Shown: positions 42,061-49,939 of the stretch, piece by piece
How positions within the stretch are numbered: position 1 is the stretch's first letter
Layout: each line of letters opens with the position of its first letter
Translations under genes and position numbers: made by a program
Notes under the pieces: generated by a model
The model's input: the letters and a program-made list of their open reading frames with translations, nothing else
Database searches by the model: none
What the model was told of the DNA's origin: nothing
DNA from: DASUPK01 sp963695805
Lineage (GTDB): Bacteria > Actinomycetota > Thermoleophilia > Solirubrobacterales > 70-9
Direction of reading: 5' to 3'
DNA: 64,000 bases
Assembly: GCA_963695805.1 (NCBI GenBank)
Contig: CAVOHV010000003.1
Coordinates: 372,001 to 436,000 of the forward strand

Positions 42061-42068
42061 CTGGTCAG

Positions 42069-42437
42069 CTAGACGGTTGCGGCCTGCTCGGCCGTGTCTT
42101 CCTTCACCTGGAAGGAAGAGCCGCAGCCGCAGGCTGCGACGACGTTCGGGTTGTTGACCGCGAAGCCGGCGCCCTGCAGGCCATCGACCCAGTCGACCTC
42201 GGAGCCGAAGACGAACTGCATGCTCGTCTTGTCGACGACGACCGCCACGCCCTGGTTCTCGAAGCGATGGTCGTCGTCCTTGGGAGCGTCGAAGGCGAGC
42301 GCGTACTGGAAGCCGGAGCAACCGCCGCCGCGAACCGCGACGCGCAGAGCCTGCTCGCCCTCCTGCTCGCCGAGCAGCTCCTTGATCTTGGCCGCCGCCT
42401 TGTCGGTCAGCTTGATCGGCTGAAGCGTCTCACTCAT
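42069..42437 (-). CDS. A-type Fe-S cluster carrier (IscA/SufA/ErpA family)
   Basis: 122 aa. The three family cysteines are present: RGGGCSGFQYALAF (first Cys) and VVAACGCGSSFQV (the CGC pair). HesB/IscA proteins deliver Fe-S clusters to target enzymes. The N-terminus MSETLQPIKLTDKAAAKIKELL is standard, with a tail EDTAEQAATV. ATG 42437 overlaps the stop of the upstream thioredoxin-fold gene by 8 bp. It lies opposite the CGFS glutaredoxin. Confidence 0.9.
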   Translation of the reverse strand: MSETLQPIKLTDKAAAKIKELLGEQEGEQALRVAVRGGGCSGFQYALAFDAPKDDDHRFENQGVAVVVDKTSMQFVFGSEVDWVDGLQGAGFAVNNPNVVAACGCGSSFQVKEDTAEQAATV

Positions 42438-42747
42438 CGGGGCTCATTGTAGAGGGCGCGGATACCGTCTTCGAACTATCGCCTGCGTACGCCCAGTCGA
42501 GGTACTGCAGGATGCGCCGCGAGTCGTTGACCACCTCGTCGCCGTCGATCAGCACCGGCACGTAGGAAAGCTTCGTCAGCTCGACGATCTCCGGGCGGCG
42601 TGAGCGCCGCCGGGCGACACGCTCGGTCCGGTAGTCCAGGCCAAGCTTGTTCAGGCGGCGCGCGACAGCCCCGCAGGGACACAGAAAGTTCGTCGGAGTT
42701 CCACAGCGGTAGAGCACCCGGCGGGGCTCATTCGTCGTCTCGGCCAT
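42430..42747 (-). CDS. Glutaredoxin / GST N-terminal-like protein
   Basis: 105 aa from ATG 42747. A single thioredoxin-like domain: strand RRVLYRCGTPTNFLCPCGAVARRL, KLGLDYRTERV, then the cis-Pro LSYVPVLIDGDEVVNDSRRIL that matches the GST_N substrate loop (NDS in place of the usual ES/DS). The active-site area has three Cys in FLCPCG and YRCGT. Without a C-terminal GST domain it is closer to a small glutaredoxin. The ATG overlaps the epimerase stop (TGATG), and its own stop overlaps the Fe-S carrier start, so the three form one operon. Confidence 0.78.
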   Translation of the reverse strand: MAETTNEPRRVLYRCGTPTNFLCPCGAVARRLNKLGLDYRTERVARRRSRRPEIVELTKLSYVPVLIDGDEVVNDSRRILQYLDWAYAGDSSKTVSAPSTMSPDE

Positions 42748-43799
42748 CAGGTGAAGGGAAGCAGCCGGACGGCGCGGCCGGTCGTGCGAAGCGCGAGGTC
42801 GGCCATCCGGTGGCCCTCCGCGCGCTGCCCAAGGTCGTCCAGCTGCCAGCGGACCGTGTCCTCGAGCGTCTCCTCGTGCGGCCGGGGCTCCCAGCCGAGT
42901 TGCTCGCGGGCCTTGTCGTTGCGGTAGGTGAACCACTGGGTGCCCGAGCGCACCTCGTCCACCGAGGTGGGCAGGCGCACCCCGATCAGCTCCATGGCCT
43001 CAACGCCCCCGACCGCAAGCCGGCCATGCATTCGGAGCGCGGGCGTCGGCACGTCGGCGATCCGGCTGAGATCCGCAAAGAGGCGCTGCAGCGTGAAGTT
43101 CCGCCCGGTCAGCAGGTACCGCTCGGAGGACTCGCCGCGCTCGTCGGCGAGCAGATGTCCCCTGGCAACGTCGCGCACGTCGACGATGTTGATCGCCCCG
43201 TCGACGTAGCCGGGGATCCTGCGGAGCAGAAGGCGGCGGACGAGCGCATTGGAGGTCCCGCTCGGGTTGGGGTCGTCGGGCCCCAGCACGAACGAGGGGT
43301 TGACGATCACGACGGGCAGCCCCCTTGCCGCCGTCCGCATCGCGACGAGCTCCGCGTCGTGCTTCGAGTTGATGTAGGCGATGCCGAGACGGCCCACGGT
43401 GAACGGGTGGTCCTCGTCGATCGTCTCCCCCGGCTTCGCAGCGCCCACGGCGCTCGAGCTCGAGGTCAGCACCGCGCGCTCGGCGCCGGCGCGCAGCGCC
43501 TCCTCGAAGACGTTCCTCGTGCCCTCGACGTTCACCTCGAAGACCCGGATCCGGTCCCGGCTGCGCATCGAGGTGGTGCCGGCGACATGGAAGACGCGCC
43601 CCACTCCCAGCATCGCCTTGCGCACCGAATCCCGATCGGTGACGTCGCCCTCCGCCCGCTCCCACTCGATTCCATCCAGGGGGGCGGTGTTGCTTTGATC
43701 GCGAACCAGCAGCCGCAGCTCGTCCCCCCGGCGCGCGAGCTCCCTGACCAGATGGAGGCCGACAAAGCCCGTCCCGCCCGTGACGAGCGTCTTCGCCAT
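42747..43799 (-). CDS. NAD(P)-dependent epimerase/dehydratase (extended SDR)
   Basis: 350 aa from ATG 43799 (MAKTLVTGGTGFVGLHLVREL). Rossmann motif TGGTGFVG at residue 7; active site YINSKHDAE (YxxxK) near residue 143; substrate-loop region VNPSFVLGPDDPNPSGTSNALV. It resembles HpnA / dihydroflavonol-reductase-type SDRs. The protein ends VRLLPFT. It is first in the operon with the thioredoxin-fold and Fe-S carrier genes, and 26 bp separate its start from the divergent DegV gene. Substrate unknown. Confidence 0.82.
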   Translation of the reverse strand: MAKTLVTGGTGFVGLHLVRELARRGDELRLLVRDQSNTAPLDGIEWERAEGDVTDRDSVRKAMLGVGRVFHVAGTTSMRSRDRIRVFEVNVEGTRNVFEEALRAGAERAVLTSSSSAVGAAKPGETIDEDHPFTVGRLGIAYINSKHDAELVAMRTAARGLPVVIVNPSFVLGPDDPNPSGTSNALVRRLLLRRIPGYVDGAINIVDVRDVARGHLLADERGESSERYLLTGRNFTLQRLFADLSRIADVPTPALRMHGRLAVGGVEAMELIGVRLPTSVDEVRSGTQWFTYRNDKAREQLGWEPRPHEETLEDTVRWQLDDLGQRAEGHRMADLALRTTGRAVRLLPFT

Positions 43800-43825
43800 A
43801 GGGCGAGCATGGTAGAACGCCTGGA

Positions 43826-44707
43826 ATGCCCTCGACCGCGGTCGTCGCCGACACGACCTCATATCTGCCGCCCGAGCTGATCGAGCAGCACGACATCCGC
43901 CTCGTCAGCCTCTACGTCGGCATCGAGGGTGATCTCGACCGAGAGGCGGACATCACCGACCTGCAGGGGTTCTACGAGCGGCTCCGGGCATCCGACCAGA
44001 CCGTGACCACATCCCAGCCTTCCGTCGGCGACTTCGTCGCGGTCTATGAACCCCTCCTCGCTGAGGGCAAGGAGATCGTCTCGATCCACCTCTCCTCCGG
44101 GATCTCGGGCACGTACGAGTCCGCGATGCAGGCGCACGAGAGACTGACGGCCGAGGGCAACGGCGGCGAGCGGATCGTGGTGTGCGACTCGCGGACCGGC
44201 GCCGGCGGGATGGGCCTGATGGTCCTCGGGGCGGCCAATGCGGCAGAGGGGGGCGCGAATGCGGTCGAGGCGAAGCAGCGCGCCGAGAAGGTTCGCGAGG
44301 AGCTCAAGATCTGGTTCGCCGTCGACACGCTGGACTACCTGCGCCGCGGCGGCCGGATCGGGGCCGCCCGCGCGTGGATCGGCACAACGCTCAAGATCAA
44401 GCCGATCCTCACCCTGGAGGACGAGATCACGCCGATCGAGCGCGTCCGGACCCGCAGCCGGGCGTTCGAACGGCTCGTCGGCTACGCACGCCAGCGCCAG
44501 GAGGACGGGGCCGACGCATGGGTCGTCCAGCACGTCCAGGACCCGGAGAACGCCGCGCGCATGGTCGAGGCCTGCAGGCCGATCTTCGGCAAGGACCCGA
44601 TCTTCACCTCGGAGATCGGACCCGTGATCGGCGCGCACGTCGGACCGGGCCTGCTTGGAGTCGGCGGGGTCTCGACGCAGGTGCTGTCAGGCGACGGCCT
44701 TGGCTGA
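43826..44707 (+). CDS. DegV-family fatty-acid-binding protein
   Basis: 293 aa. The DegV fold is clear: STAVVADTTSYLPPELIEQHDI at the start (DS/DT fatty-acid carboxylate contact), TVTTSQPSVGDFVAVYEPLL (TSQPS motif), SIHLSSGISGTYESAMQA, VCDSRTGAGGMGL and YLRRGGRIGAARAWIG with KIKPILTLEDEITPIERVR. DegV/FakB proteins bind a fatty acid, in some bacteria for fatty-acid kinase FakA, but no fakA is in this window. TAGAAC at 43813-43818, 7 nt before ATG 43826, suggests leaderless transcription. Confidence 0.9.
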   Translation: MPSTAVVADTTSYLPPELIEQHDIRLVSLYVGIEGDLDREADITDLQGFYERLRASDQTVTTSQPSVGDFVAVYEPLLAEGKEIVSIHLSSGISGTYESAMQAHERLTAEGNGGERIVVCDSRTGAGGMGLMVLGAANAAEGGANAVEAKQRAEKVREELKIWFAVDTLDYLRRGGRIGAARAWIGTTLKIKPILTLEDEITPIERVRTRSRAFERLVGYARQRQEDGADAWVVQHVQDPENAARMVEACRPIFGKDPIFTSEIGPVIGAHVGPGLLGVGGVSTQVLSGDGLG

Positions 44708-45128
44708 GGGCCTTCCCGAGGTCCTCTTCGTCTGCGTTCACAACGCGGGTCGCAGCCAGATGGCCGCCGGCCTGCTCCAGCGGAAGGCCGGCGACCGGGT
44801 GAGCGTCCTCTCAGCCGGGAGTGAGCCCGCAGACCAACTCAACCCGGCGGTCGTCGAGGCCATGAACGAGGTCGGGATCGACATCTCCGCCGAGCGCCCC
44901 AAGAGACTCGAGGAGGGCATGGTCCGCGAAGCCGATGTCGTGATCACCATGGGCTGCGGCGACGCCTGTCCGATCTATCCCGGCAAGCGCTACGAGGACT
45001 GGGACCTCGAGGATCCCTCCGGCAAGGACCTCGAAACCGTTCGTGGGATCCGCGATCGCATCTCCGAACGAATAGATGTACTGCTTCGCGATCTAACGAG
45101 TCGCGCTGACGCGCGCCCTCGCGTCTAG
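44700..45128 (+). CDS. Arsenate reductase-like low-MW phosphatase fold protein (ArsC, thioredoxin-coupled type)
   Basis: 142 aa from TTG 44700, overlapping the DegV stop by 8 bp. FVCVHNAGRSQMAAGLL is the CX5R phosphate loop, and VVITMGCGDACPIYPGKRYEDWDL supplies the two extra Cys of thioredoxin-dependent ArsC, followed by DWDLEDPSGKDL. It should reduce arsenate to arsenite. No ars regulator or exporter is adjacent, so it may be a housekeeping copy or a tyrosine phosphatase. The last 12 residues (TSRADARPRV region) are encoded by the reverse strand of hairpin element copy 4, so the natural tail has been replaced. Confidence 0.85.
   Translation: MAEGLPEVLFVCVHNAGRSQMAAGLLQRKAGDRVSVLSAGSEPADQLNPAVVEAMNEVGIDISAERPKRLEEGMVREADVVITMGCGDACPIYPGKRYEDWDLEDPSGKDLETVRGIRDRISERIDVLLRDLTSRADARPRV
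45096..45122 (-). repeat. Leader hairpin element, copy 4
   Basis: On the minus strand: GCGAGGG, CGCGC, loop GTCA, GCGCG, bulged A, CTCGT (one G-T pair in the lower stem). It lies directly after the stop of the DUF3618 gene and antisense to the end of the ArsC gene. This is the only copy without a start codon just downstream. Confidence 0.75.
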
Positions 45129-45397
45129 CGCCGCCGCCTGAGCGCGATCAGGCCGCCCACGACGAAGCCGACCACCGCGGCGCCCACCGCGAGTTCCGTC
45201 CCGTGCTCGCTGATCTGCCGCTTGACGTCGGTTACCTGAACCCAGCGGTTCCGCAGCGCATCGACGGAACGCGAGAGCTCCTGGCGCTGCTGGACGATGT
45301 CCTGGCGGATCTGCTCAGCGGAGCGCGTCCCGGGCGGTGGAGGCGACCAGCGCCCGTTGCCTCTGGTTTGAATCGTCCGGCCGGCTGGGGTACTCAC
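45125..45397 (-). CDS. DUF3618-type membrane-associated protein
   Basis: 90 aa. Pro/Gly-rich start, then the DUF3618 helix TRSAEQIRQDIVQQRQELSRSVDALRNRW, and one C-terminal membrane helix (LAVGAAVVGFVVGGLIALRRRR) ending in Arg. It is the last gene of a three-gene unit with a holin-X-type protein and a 44-aa membrane protein, joined by ATGA/GTGA overlaps. Such clusters are common in actinobacteria and probably act in the cell envelope. Biochemical role unknown. Confidence 0.82.
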   Translation of the reverse strand: MSTPAGRTIQTRGNGRWSPPPPGTRSAEQIRQDIVQQRQELSRSVDALRNRWVQVTDVKRQISEHGTELAVGAAVVGFVVGGLIALRRRR

Positions 45398-45882
45398 ACT
45401 CGCTCCTCCTCTCCGAAGGCGGCCTTGATCTCCTTGGCCTCCTCGATCGCCATGTCGGGGGTCGGCGGGGCACCGCGCTTGAAGGAGCGCCAGGCGAACA
45501 GGCCCGCGCCGGCACCGATCAGCAGGAAGATCGCGGCCTCCACGAAGAAGCCGGCCCAGAAGTTGTTGAAGACGAGGTCGTTGAGGAGCCAGGCGAAGCC
45601 GTGCATGAGCAGGAAGAGCGCCAACACGACGAAGATCCCCGCGGCCAGCCCGGCGACCGAGCCGCGCAGCAGCCGATTGACCTTTTCCGTGACCTCGGTC
45701 TTGGCGAGCTCGATCTCCTCGCGGATCAGGCCGGAGGCGCGATCCGACACCTCGAAGACGAGCTCCCCGACGGTCATGTCCTCGGGCACCTTGGCGCCGT
45801 TGCCGGTTGCCTGCGCCCGCTGCTCCGCGGTCTCGGCCGACGGCCCCGAGCTCGGAACCTGGCTGGACTCGCCGTCGGTCAT
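45394..45882 (-). CDS. Actinobacterial holin-X family (phage_holin_3_6-like) membrane protein
   Basis: 162 aa from ATG 45882. A disordered Gln/Ser/Glu start, the conserved MTVGELVFEVSDRASGLIREEIELAKTEV helix, two membrane helices (SVAGLAAGIFVVLALFLLMH and WAGFFVEAAIFLLIGAGAGL), and a charged tail. Despite the family name there is no phage context. Chromosomal members sit in envelope clusters like this one. The ATG overlaps the stop of the 44-aa gene (ATGA), and its own stop overlaps the DUF3618 start. Confidence 0.82.
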   Translation of the reverse strand: MTDGESSQVPSSGPSAETAEQRAQATGNGAKVPEDMTVGELVFEVSDRASGLIREEIELAKTEVTEKVNRLLRGSVAGLAAGIFVVLALFLLMHGFAWLLNDLVFNNFWAGFFVEAAIFLLIGAGAGLFAWRSFKRGAPPTPDMAIEEAKEIKAAFGEEERV

Positions 45883-46013
45883 TCGGGCGGGTCCTCGTTG
45901 AAGACTCGCCGCCAGATCACCTCGGAGAGCCGGTGTGCGGCGACCGTCGCGAGCGCGCCGGTGGCAGCCAGCATTCCCCCCCAGATCAATCGCCTCAAGA
46001 TGTCGCTCTGCAT
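45879..46013 (-). CDS. 44-aa membrane microprotein (DUF4235-like)
   Basis: 44 aa, short enough to be missed by standard size cut-offs. It starts MQSDILRRLIWGGML and continues with a membrane helix (AATGALATVAAHRLSEVIW) and an RRVFNEDPPE tail, resembling DUF4235 proteins that precede holin-X genes in actinobacteria. GGAGAAGAGGG lies 7 nt upstream of ATG 46013, and the stop overlaps the next gene's ATG (ATGA). It heads the envelope micro-operon, behind hairpin element copy 5. Confidence 0.75.
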   Translation of the reverse strand: MQSDILRRLIWGGMLAATGALATVAAHRLSEVIWRRVFNEDPPE

Positions 46014-46034
46014 GGCTTGCCCTCTTCTCCTCAA

Positions 46035-46063
46035 ACGGGTTGCGCCTTTCGGCGCACCCTCGC
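46035..46063 (-). repeat. Leader hairpin element, copy 5
   Basis: Minus strand: GCGAGGG, TGCGCC, GAAA tetraloop, GGCGCA, bulged A, CCCGT. As in copy 3, T:A replaces C:G at the first stem pair. It ends 21 nt upstream of the ATG of the 44-aa gene. A GTATAT stretch (46069-46064) directly abuts it. Confidence 0.8.
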
Positions 46064-46078
46064 ATATACGGTCTCGCG

Positions 46079-47359
46079 CTACCCGGGCTCTTGCCCGGAG
46101 TAAACCAACTCAGCGGCTTGCCCGTTCGCCCGCCCCGCCGGGCGCTCCGCGTATTTCGCCCAGCGCTCGAAGAAGGTCCTGTAGACCGCGTGGGTCCAAG
46201 TCGGATCCGCAGCCTCGAGGAGGCCGTGGGAGCCGGTCGGAAGGATCCAGACGCGGACGAGGTCGTTCGCCTCGGCGGCCGCCGCCAATGTGCGGGCCTG
46301 TTCCACTTTGACGATCGGATCGTCCTCCGGATGAAGGATGAGCAGCGGGACCTTGGCGTTGGGGACGTGGTCGACGCCACGGGCGTGCGTCCAGATCTCA
46401 TCCGCACTGACGCCGTAGTAGGGCGCCGAGACGTACTCCATGACGCGATTCATGTCCTCGGCTTCCGGGGGCCAGCGTCCCGAGCGGACCCGGGAAACCA
46501 GGGCGGCCTGGAAGGCGCGGTGGAGCAGGTAGCGGGGATGGTCGCGCGGGACGTCCTCCGCGAGGCGCGCCCAGGCTTCCTTCGGCACGGCCGGGGGAGA
46601 GACCGCAAGGATCCCGCCATCGAGGTCCGTCGCGGTTGCCTCCTGGTCGCAGGCGTTGAGCACCGAGCTGCCTCCGAGGGAGATGCCGAGCGCGCCGACG
46701 CTGGTCGAGCCCAGCTCCTTCATGTAGGCGGCGAGGCTGAGGATGTCCAGGCCCTCCTTCCAGCCGGCGGTGGAGGGCGCCGGACTGGTCAGCTCGGTCA
46801 TGCCGAAGCTCCGCAGGTCGAGCGCGGCGACGTTGTACCCCCACTCGTAGAACGCGCGGACGGCGATCTGGCGGACGTAGTCGAAACGGCTGGAGGTGAA
46901 CAGGCCGTGCACCACGATCAGCCCGGGACGGGCCGCCTCCTGCACCGCGATCGAGGCGGCGATCCGCTCCCCGTCCGCCCCCTCGACGATGTGGTCCTTG
47001 AACTGGCCCGGGTAGCGGTAGCCGATCACGGCCCCCTCGCGGTGCTGCGCCACGACGAAGTTCGACATGTCCGCGAGGCCCCGGCGGAGCTCGGCGAAGT
47101 CCGAGTGGCGAAGGTGGTTGGGGATTGCGTGCAGGTCTGCCATCAGGGCCGTCATCGTCCGCTCGCGCTCTGGCGGTATCGGCAAAGCCCGCCGACTGCG
47201 CTGCTCCAGCGCCGTGAGAAAGTCGCGCACGCGCCCGCCGATCAGCTGACCGAAGAGCCAGAGCGGCAGCAGGACGATCCCCAGAAGGACGTTGGCGAGC
47301 TTCGCGGCCCCGTGCAAGACGCGGTCCTGCCGCTCGGTCCTGGCGAGCCCTTCCCACAT
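46079..47359 (-). CDS. Alpha/beta hydrolase (YheT-like), with N-terminal membrane segment
   Basis: 426 aa. An N-terminal hydrophobic stretch (LANVLLGIVLLPLWLFGQLIG), a helical region, then an alpha/beta hydrolase: oxyanion VVHGLFTSSRFDYV, nucleophile elbow GALGISLGGSSVLN (Ser), Asp in LLILHPEDDPIV and His in LPTGSHGLLEAAD. The order and the GISLGGS elbow resemble YheT/EMB8-type lipases/esterases. It lies 9 nt after the TetR gene, in the same direction, so it may belong to that regulon. Substrate likely a lipid ester. Confidence 0.82.
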   Translation of the reverse strand: MWEGLARTERQDRVLHGAAKLANVLLGIVLLPLWLFGQLIGGRVRDFLTALEQRSRRALPIPPERERTMTALMADLHAIPNHLRHSDFAELRRGLADMSNFVVAQHREGAVIGYRYPGQFKDHIVEGADGERIAASIAVQEAARPGLIVVHGLFTSSRFDYVRQIAVRAFYEWGYNVAALDLRSFGMTELTSPAPSTAGWKEGLDILSLAAYMKELGSTSVGALGISLGGSSVLNACDQEATATDLDGGILAVSPPAVPKEAWARLAEDVPRDHPRYLLHRAFQAALVSRVRSGRWPPEAEDMNRVMEYVSAPYYGVSADEIWTHARGVDHVPNAKVPLLILHPEDDPIVKVEQARTLAAAAEANDLVRVWILPTGSHGLLEAADPTWTHAVYRTFFERWAKYAERPAGRANGQAAELVYSGQEPG

Positions 47360-47368
47360 ATGCCGCGC

Positions 47369-47992
47369 TCAGCCCGCCACCGCGTCGCCCACCGGCCGGG
47401 GCTCGAGGCCGTCGCAGATGGTCTCGACCACGAGCCGCTTGGCGCGCTCGTAGTCCGCGTCGGTGCCGGGGATCGAGCCGAAGATCCAACCGGTGAGCAG
47501 CTGCTCGATCGCCCCATAGAAGACCATGGCCGCGAAGTTCGGGTCGACGTCGTCGCGGAACTCGCCCTTGTCCTGCGCGTCGGAGACGATCTCGGCCACG
47601 AGGTCATAGGCCCGCCGGATCTCGGGCAGGTGGGTGCGCCCAAAGGAGTTGGCCGCCCGAGTGACCTCGACGATGATCACCTTCATCAGCTCGGGTTCGT
47701 GCCTGTAGGACTCGATGATGAAGTTCGCGACGCCTGCGAGCTTGTCGCGGGGCGGTACGTCGCTGGCCCGGATTTCCTGGCTCGCCTCGATGAGCAACGC
47801 CCAGCGCTCCGTGAAGAGCTCGTTGAGCATCTGGTCCTTGGAGTTGAAGTAGTGGTAGACGAGCCCGTAGGCGACGCCCGCCTCAGTCGCCACGTCCGAG
47901 ACGCGCGCGGAGTGAAAGCCCTGGCGGGCGAAAACCGTGATCGCGGCGTCGAGGATCGCGCGGCGCTTGTCGGGGGCGGGAGCCTGGCTCAT
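47369..47992 (-). CDS. TetR-family regulator (FadR/YsiA-like)
   Basis: 207 aa from ATG 47992. HTH: HSARVSDVATEAGVAYGLVYHYFNSKDQMLNELF at about residues 25-58; the long C-terminal domain (ANFIIESYRHEPELMKVIIVEVTRAA, then FYGAIEQLLTGWIFG) matches the acyl-CoA-responsive group. The ATG overlaps the nitrilase stop (TGATG), so it is coupled to that gene, and the alpha/beta hydrolase follows after 9 nt. A 14-bp inverted repeat at 48896-48909 in front of the operon is its likely operator. Confidence 0.87.
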   Translation of the reverse strand: MSQAPAPDKRRAILDAAITVFARQGFHSARVSDVATEAGVAYGLVYHYFNSKDQMLNELFTERWALLIEASQEIRASDVPPRDKLAGVANFIIESYRHEPELMKVIIVEVTRAANSFGRTHLPEIRRAYDLVAEIVSDAQDKGEFRDDVDPNFAAMVFYGAIEQLLTGWIFGSIPGTDADYERAKRLVVETICDGLEPRPVGDAVAG

Positions 47993-48870
47993 CAGGGCGC
48001 CCCGTTTGTGATCGCGGGCTCGGCGGTGGAGGCCGGCTTGTGCTCGGCGTCCCCCTCCTCCGGCCATTGGTAGGCCTCGGGGCGACGGTGCCGTAGCGAC
48101 GGAAGTTTGTCGCGAATGTCGTCCTGGCTCGCGAAGTCGAGTTCGGCCGAGACGAAGCACTCGGTGTCAGCGGCCTGCGCCAGCACCACCCCCCACGGGT
48201 CGACGACCATCGAGCGGCCATAGCTGCGGTAGTGCGGCGGAGCGACACCGATCTGGCCGGCGGCGACCATGAAGACCTGGTCCTCGATCGCTCGGGCGCG
48301 GATCAGGACCTCCCAGTGATCTCGGCCCGTCCGCTCGGTGAATGCCGAGGGAACGGTGATCACCCGGGCGCCCCGCAGCGCGAGGATCCGGTAGAGCTCG
48401 GGGAAGCGGAGGTCGTAACAGATGGTCAACCCGACCTTCGTGCCGTTCAGATCGCCGAGCTCGATCCGATCCCCGGCCTGCTCGATCTCTGACTCCCGGT
48501 AGGAGACGTCGCCCACCTCGACGTCGAACATGTGGATCTTGCGGTAGGTCGCAAGCCGCTCGCCGCCGGGCCCGAACATCACGCAGGTGTTCGCGAGCTT
48601 CTCCTGGCCGGCGACGACCTCGGGCACGCTCCCCGCGACCAGGAAGACGCCGAGCTCGCGCGCCCACCTGGCGGCGGCGCTCAGCGCGGGCCCGTCGAGC
48701 GGCTCAGCCGACGCGCGAATCGCCTCCGGTGAGCCCAGCACGGTCCACTTCTCGGGCAGGACGACGAGCTCCGCGCCGTCGGCGGCCGCGGCGCGAACGA
48801 GTCGCTCCGCGACCTCGAGGTTGCGGTCGTATTCGTCCGTGGAGTTGAGCTGTACGGCGGCGGCACGCAT
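47992..48870 (-). CDS. Carbon-nitrogen hydrolase (nitrilase superfamily, omega-amidase-like)
   Basis: 292 aa. The catalytic triad is visible: Glu in LVVLPEKWTVLG (about 43), Lys in TYRKIHMFDV (about 111) and Cys in LTICYDLRFPELYR (about 150), with VITVPSAFTERTGRDHWEVL, RARAIEDQVFMVAAGQIG and SMVVDPWGVVLAQA typical of Nit1/Nit2-type proteins. It would hydrolyse amides such as deaminated glutathione or alpha-ketoglutaramate. An acidic C-terminal tail extends the protein. First gene of the operon with tetR and the hydrolase. Confidence 0.87.
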   Translation of the reverse strand: MRAAAVQLNSTDEYDRNLEVAERLVRAAAADGAELVVLPEKWTVLGSPEAIRASAEPLDGPALSAAARWARELGVFLVAGSVPEVVAGQEKLANTCVMFGPGGERLATYRKIHMFDVEVGDVSYRESEIEQAGDRIELGDLNGTKVGLTICYDLRFPELYRILALRGARVITVPSAFTERTGRDHWEVLIRARAIEDQVFMVAAGQIGVAPPHYRSYGRSMVVDPWGVVLAQAADTECFVSAELDFASQDDIRDKLPSLRHRRPEAYQWPEEGDAEHKPASTAEPAITNGAP

Positions 48871-48895
48871 CCCGGCATTCCTTGGCGGTCCCGAC

Positions 48896-48909
48896 TGACT
48901 GACCAGTCA
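48896..48909. promoter_or_regulatory. Probable TetR operator
   Basis: Inverted repeat TGACTG-AC-CAGTCA, 26 nt upstream of the nitrilase ATG at 48870 and 44 nt upstream of the MscS ATG. The divergent position suggests control of the nitrilase-tetR operon and perhaps of mscS. Confidence 0.55.
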
Positions 48910-48952
48910 ATCTAGAGGGTAAGGCCCCGAACAGCGGGTAGCGTGTCACCCG

Positions 48953-49930
48953 ATGTTCCGCAGGTGGCTGCCACGCACGAGGTCCGCCTTCGAGTCGCGG
49001 ACCGAGGTCTGGCGCGAGGTCGGGCTGGGGTCCGAGATCGATCAGGCGGCCGCCCGGCGGGGACGCGTCGCCGCGCTGGTCGCCGCGGCACTGATCGCTG
49101 TGGTCCTCGTCATCTTCGCCGAGCGCAAGTCGTGGTTCCCCGGCCACGGGCACGAGGTCCGGATCGCGACTGTCGTCCTGCTGATCCTGCTCGGCTGGGC
49201 GCTCGCCCGATCCCTCGGGCGCGGCTTCGCCCCCACCCTCTACAGACGGCTGGAGCCGGGGACAGCCGGGACGATCGGCTTCCTGCTGCGGTTGTTGACG
49301 ATCGTGATCGTCGCCGTCGTCGCACTGAGCATCGCCGGCGTCAAACCGGAGACCCTCGCCCTTGGCGGCGGCTTCACGGCGGTGGTGGTCGGCCTCGCCG
49401 CCCAACAGGTCCTCGGCAACATGCTCGCGGGCGTCGTGCTGATCACGAACCGACCGTTCCGCGTCGGCGAACGCGTCCGGCTCCAGGGGGGCGTCCTCGC
49501 CGGGCAGACGGAGGGCGTGGTCGGGCAGCAGGGCCTCTTCTACACGACGCTTGTCAGCGGCGCCGACCGGATCATGGTGCCCAACGGCGTCCTGATCCAG
49601 TGCGCGATCACCCCGCTCCGAGAGCCCGAGAGAGTCGAGTTCCGGGCCCGCTTCAGCGCAGACACCAGCCCCCGTGAGGTTCAGGAGATGATCGAGACGG
49701 CGATCACCGTGCCACTCCGGTACCCGCCGCACATCACGGTCGAAGAGCTGGACCGCGACGAGGTCGTCGCCCGGATCGTCGCCACGCCGATGAACCCGCG
49801 CGACGGCGCCACGCTCGCCGAACAGGTCCTGACCGGTCTTCGCTCGACGGACGGTGCCCCCACCCAAGCGCCTTCCGAGTCGGACAGTGCGGCTCCGACC
49901 AGGATCGACGGAGACGACCAGCCCACTTAG
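48953..49930 (+). CDS. MscS-family mechanosensitive channel
   Basis: 325 aa. Three membrane helices (GRVAALVAAALIAVVLVIFA; RIATVVLLILLGWALARSLG; GTIGFLLRLLTIVIVAVVAL), then the pore-lining TM3 motif VVVGLAAQQVLGNMLAGVVL with ITNRPFRVGERVRL and the beta-domain GLFYTTLVSGADRIMVPNGV. It opens under membrane tension to release small solutes. A C-terminal acidic and Ala/Pro tail (about 295-325) is extra. TAGCGT at 48939-48944, 8 nt ahead of ATG 48953, suggests a leaderless message. Confidence 0.88.
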   Translation: MFRRWLPRTRSAFESRTEVWREVGLGSEIDQAAARRGRVAALVAAALIAVVLVIFAERKSWFPGHGHEVRIATVVLLILLGWALARSLGRGFAPTLYRRLEPGTAGTIGFLLRLLTIVIVAVVALSIAGVKPETLALGGGFTAVVVGLAAQQVLGNMLAGVVLITNRPFRVGERVRLQGGVLAGQTEGVVGQQGLFYTTLVSGADRIMVPNGVLIQCAITPLREPERVEFRARFSADTSPREVQEMIETAITVPLRYPPHITVEELDRDEVVARIVATPMNPRDGATLAEQVLTGLRSTDGAPTQAPSESDSAAPTRIDGDDQPT

Positions 49931-49939
49931 GATGCGCCG

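Noticed and set aside
44700..45128. Arsenic-resistance operon
   Set aside because: No arsR, arsB or acr3 is nearby; only an ArsC-like protein coupled to DegV.
45394..45882. Prophage remnant because of the holin-family name
   Set aside because: No other phage gene is near, and chromosomal holin-X proteins in actinobacteria are common.
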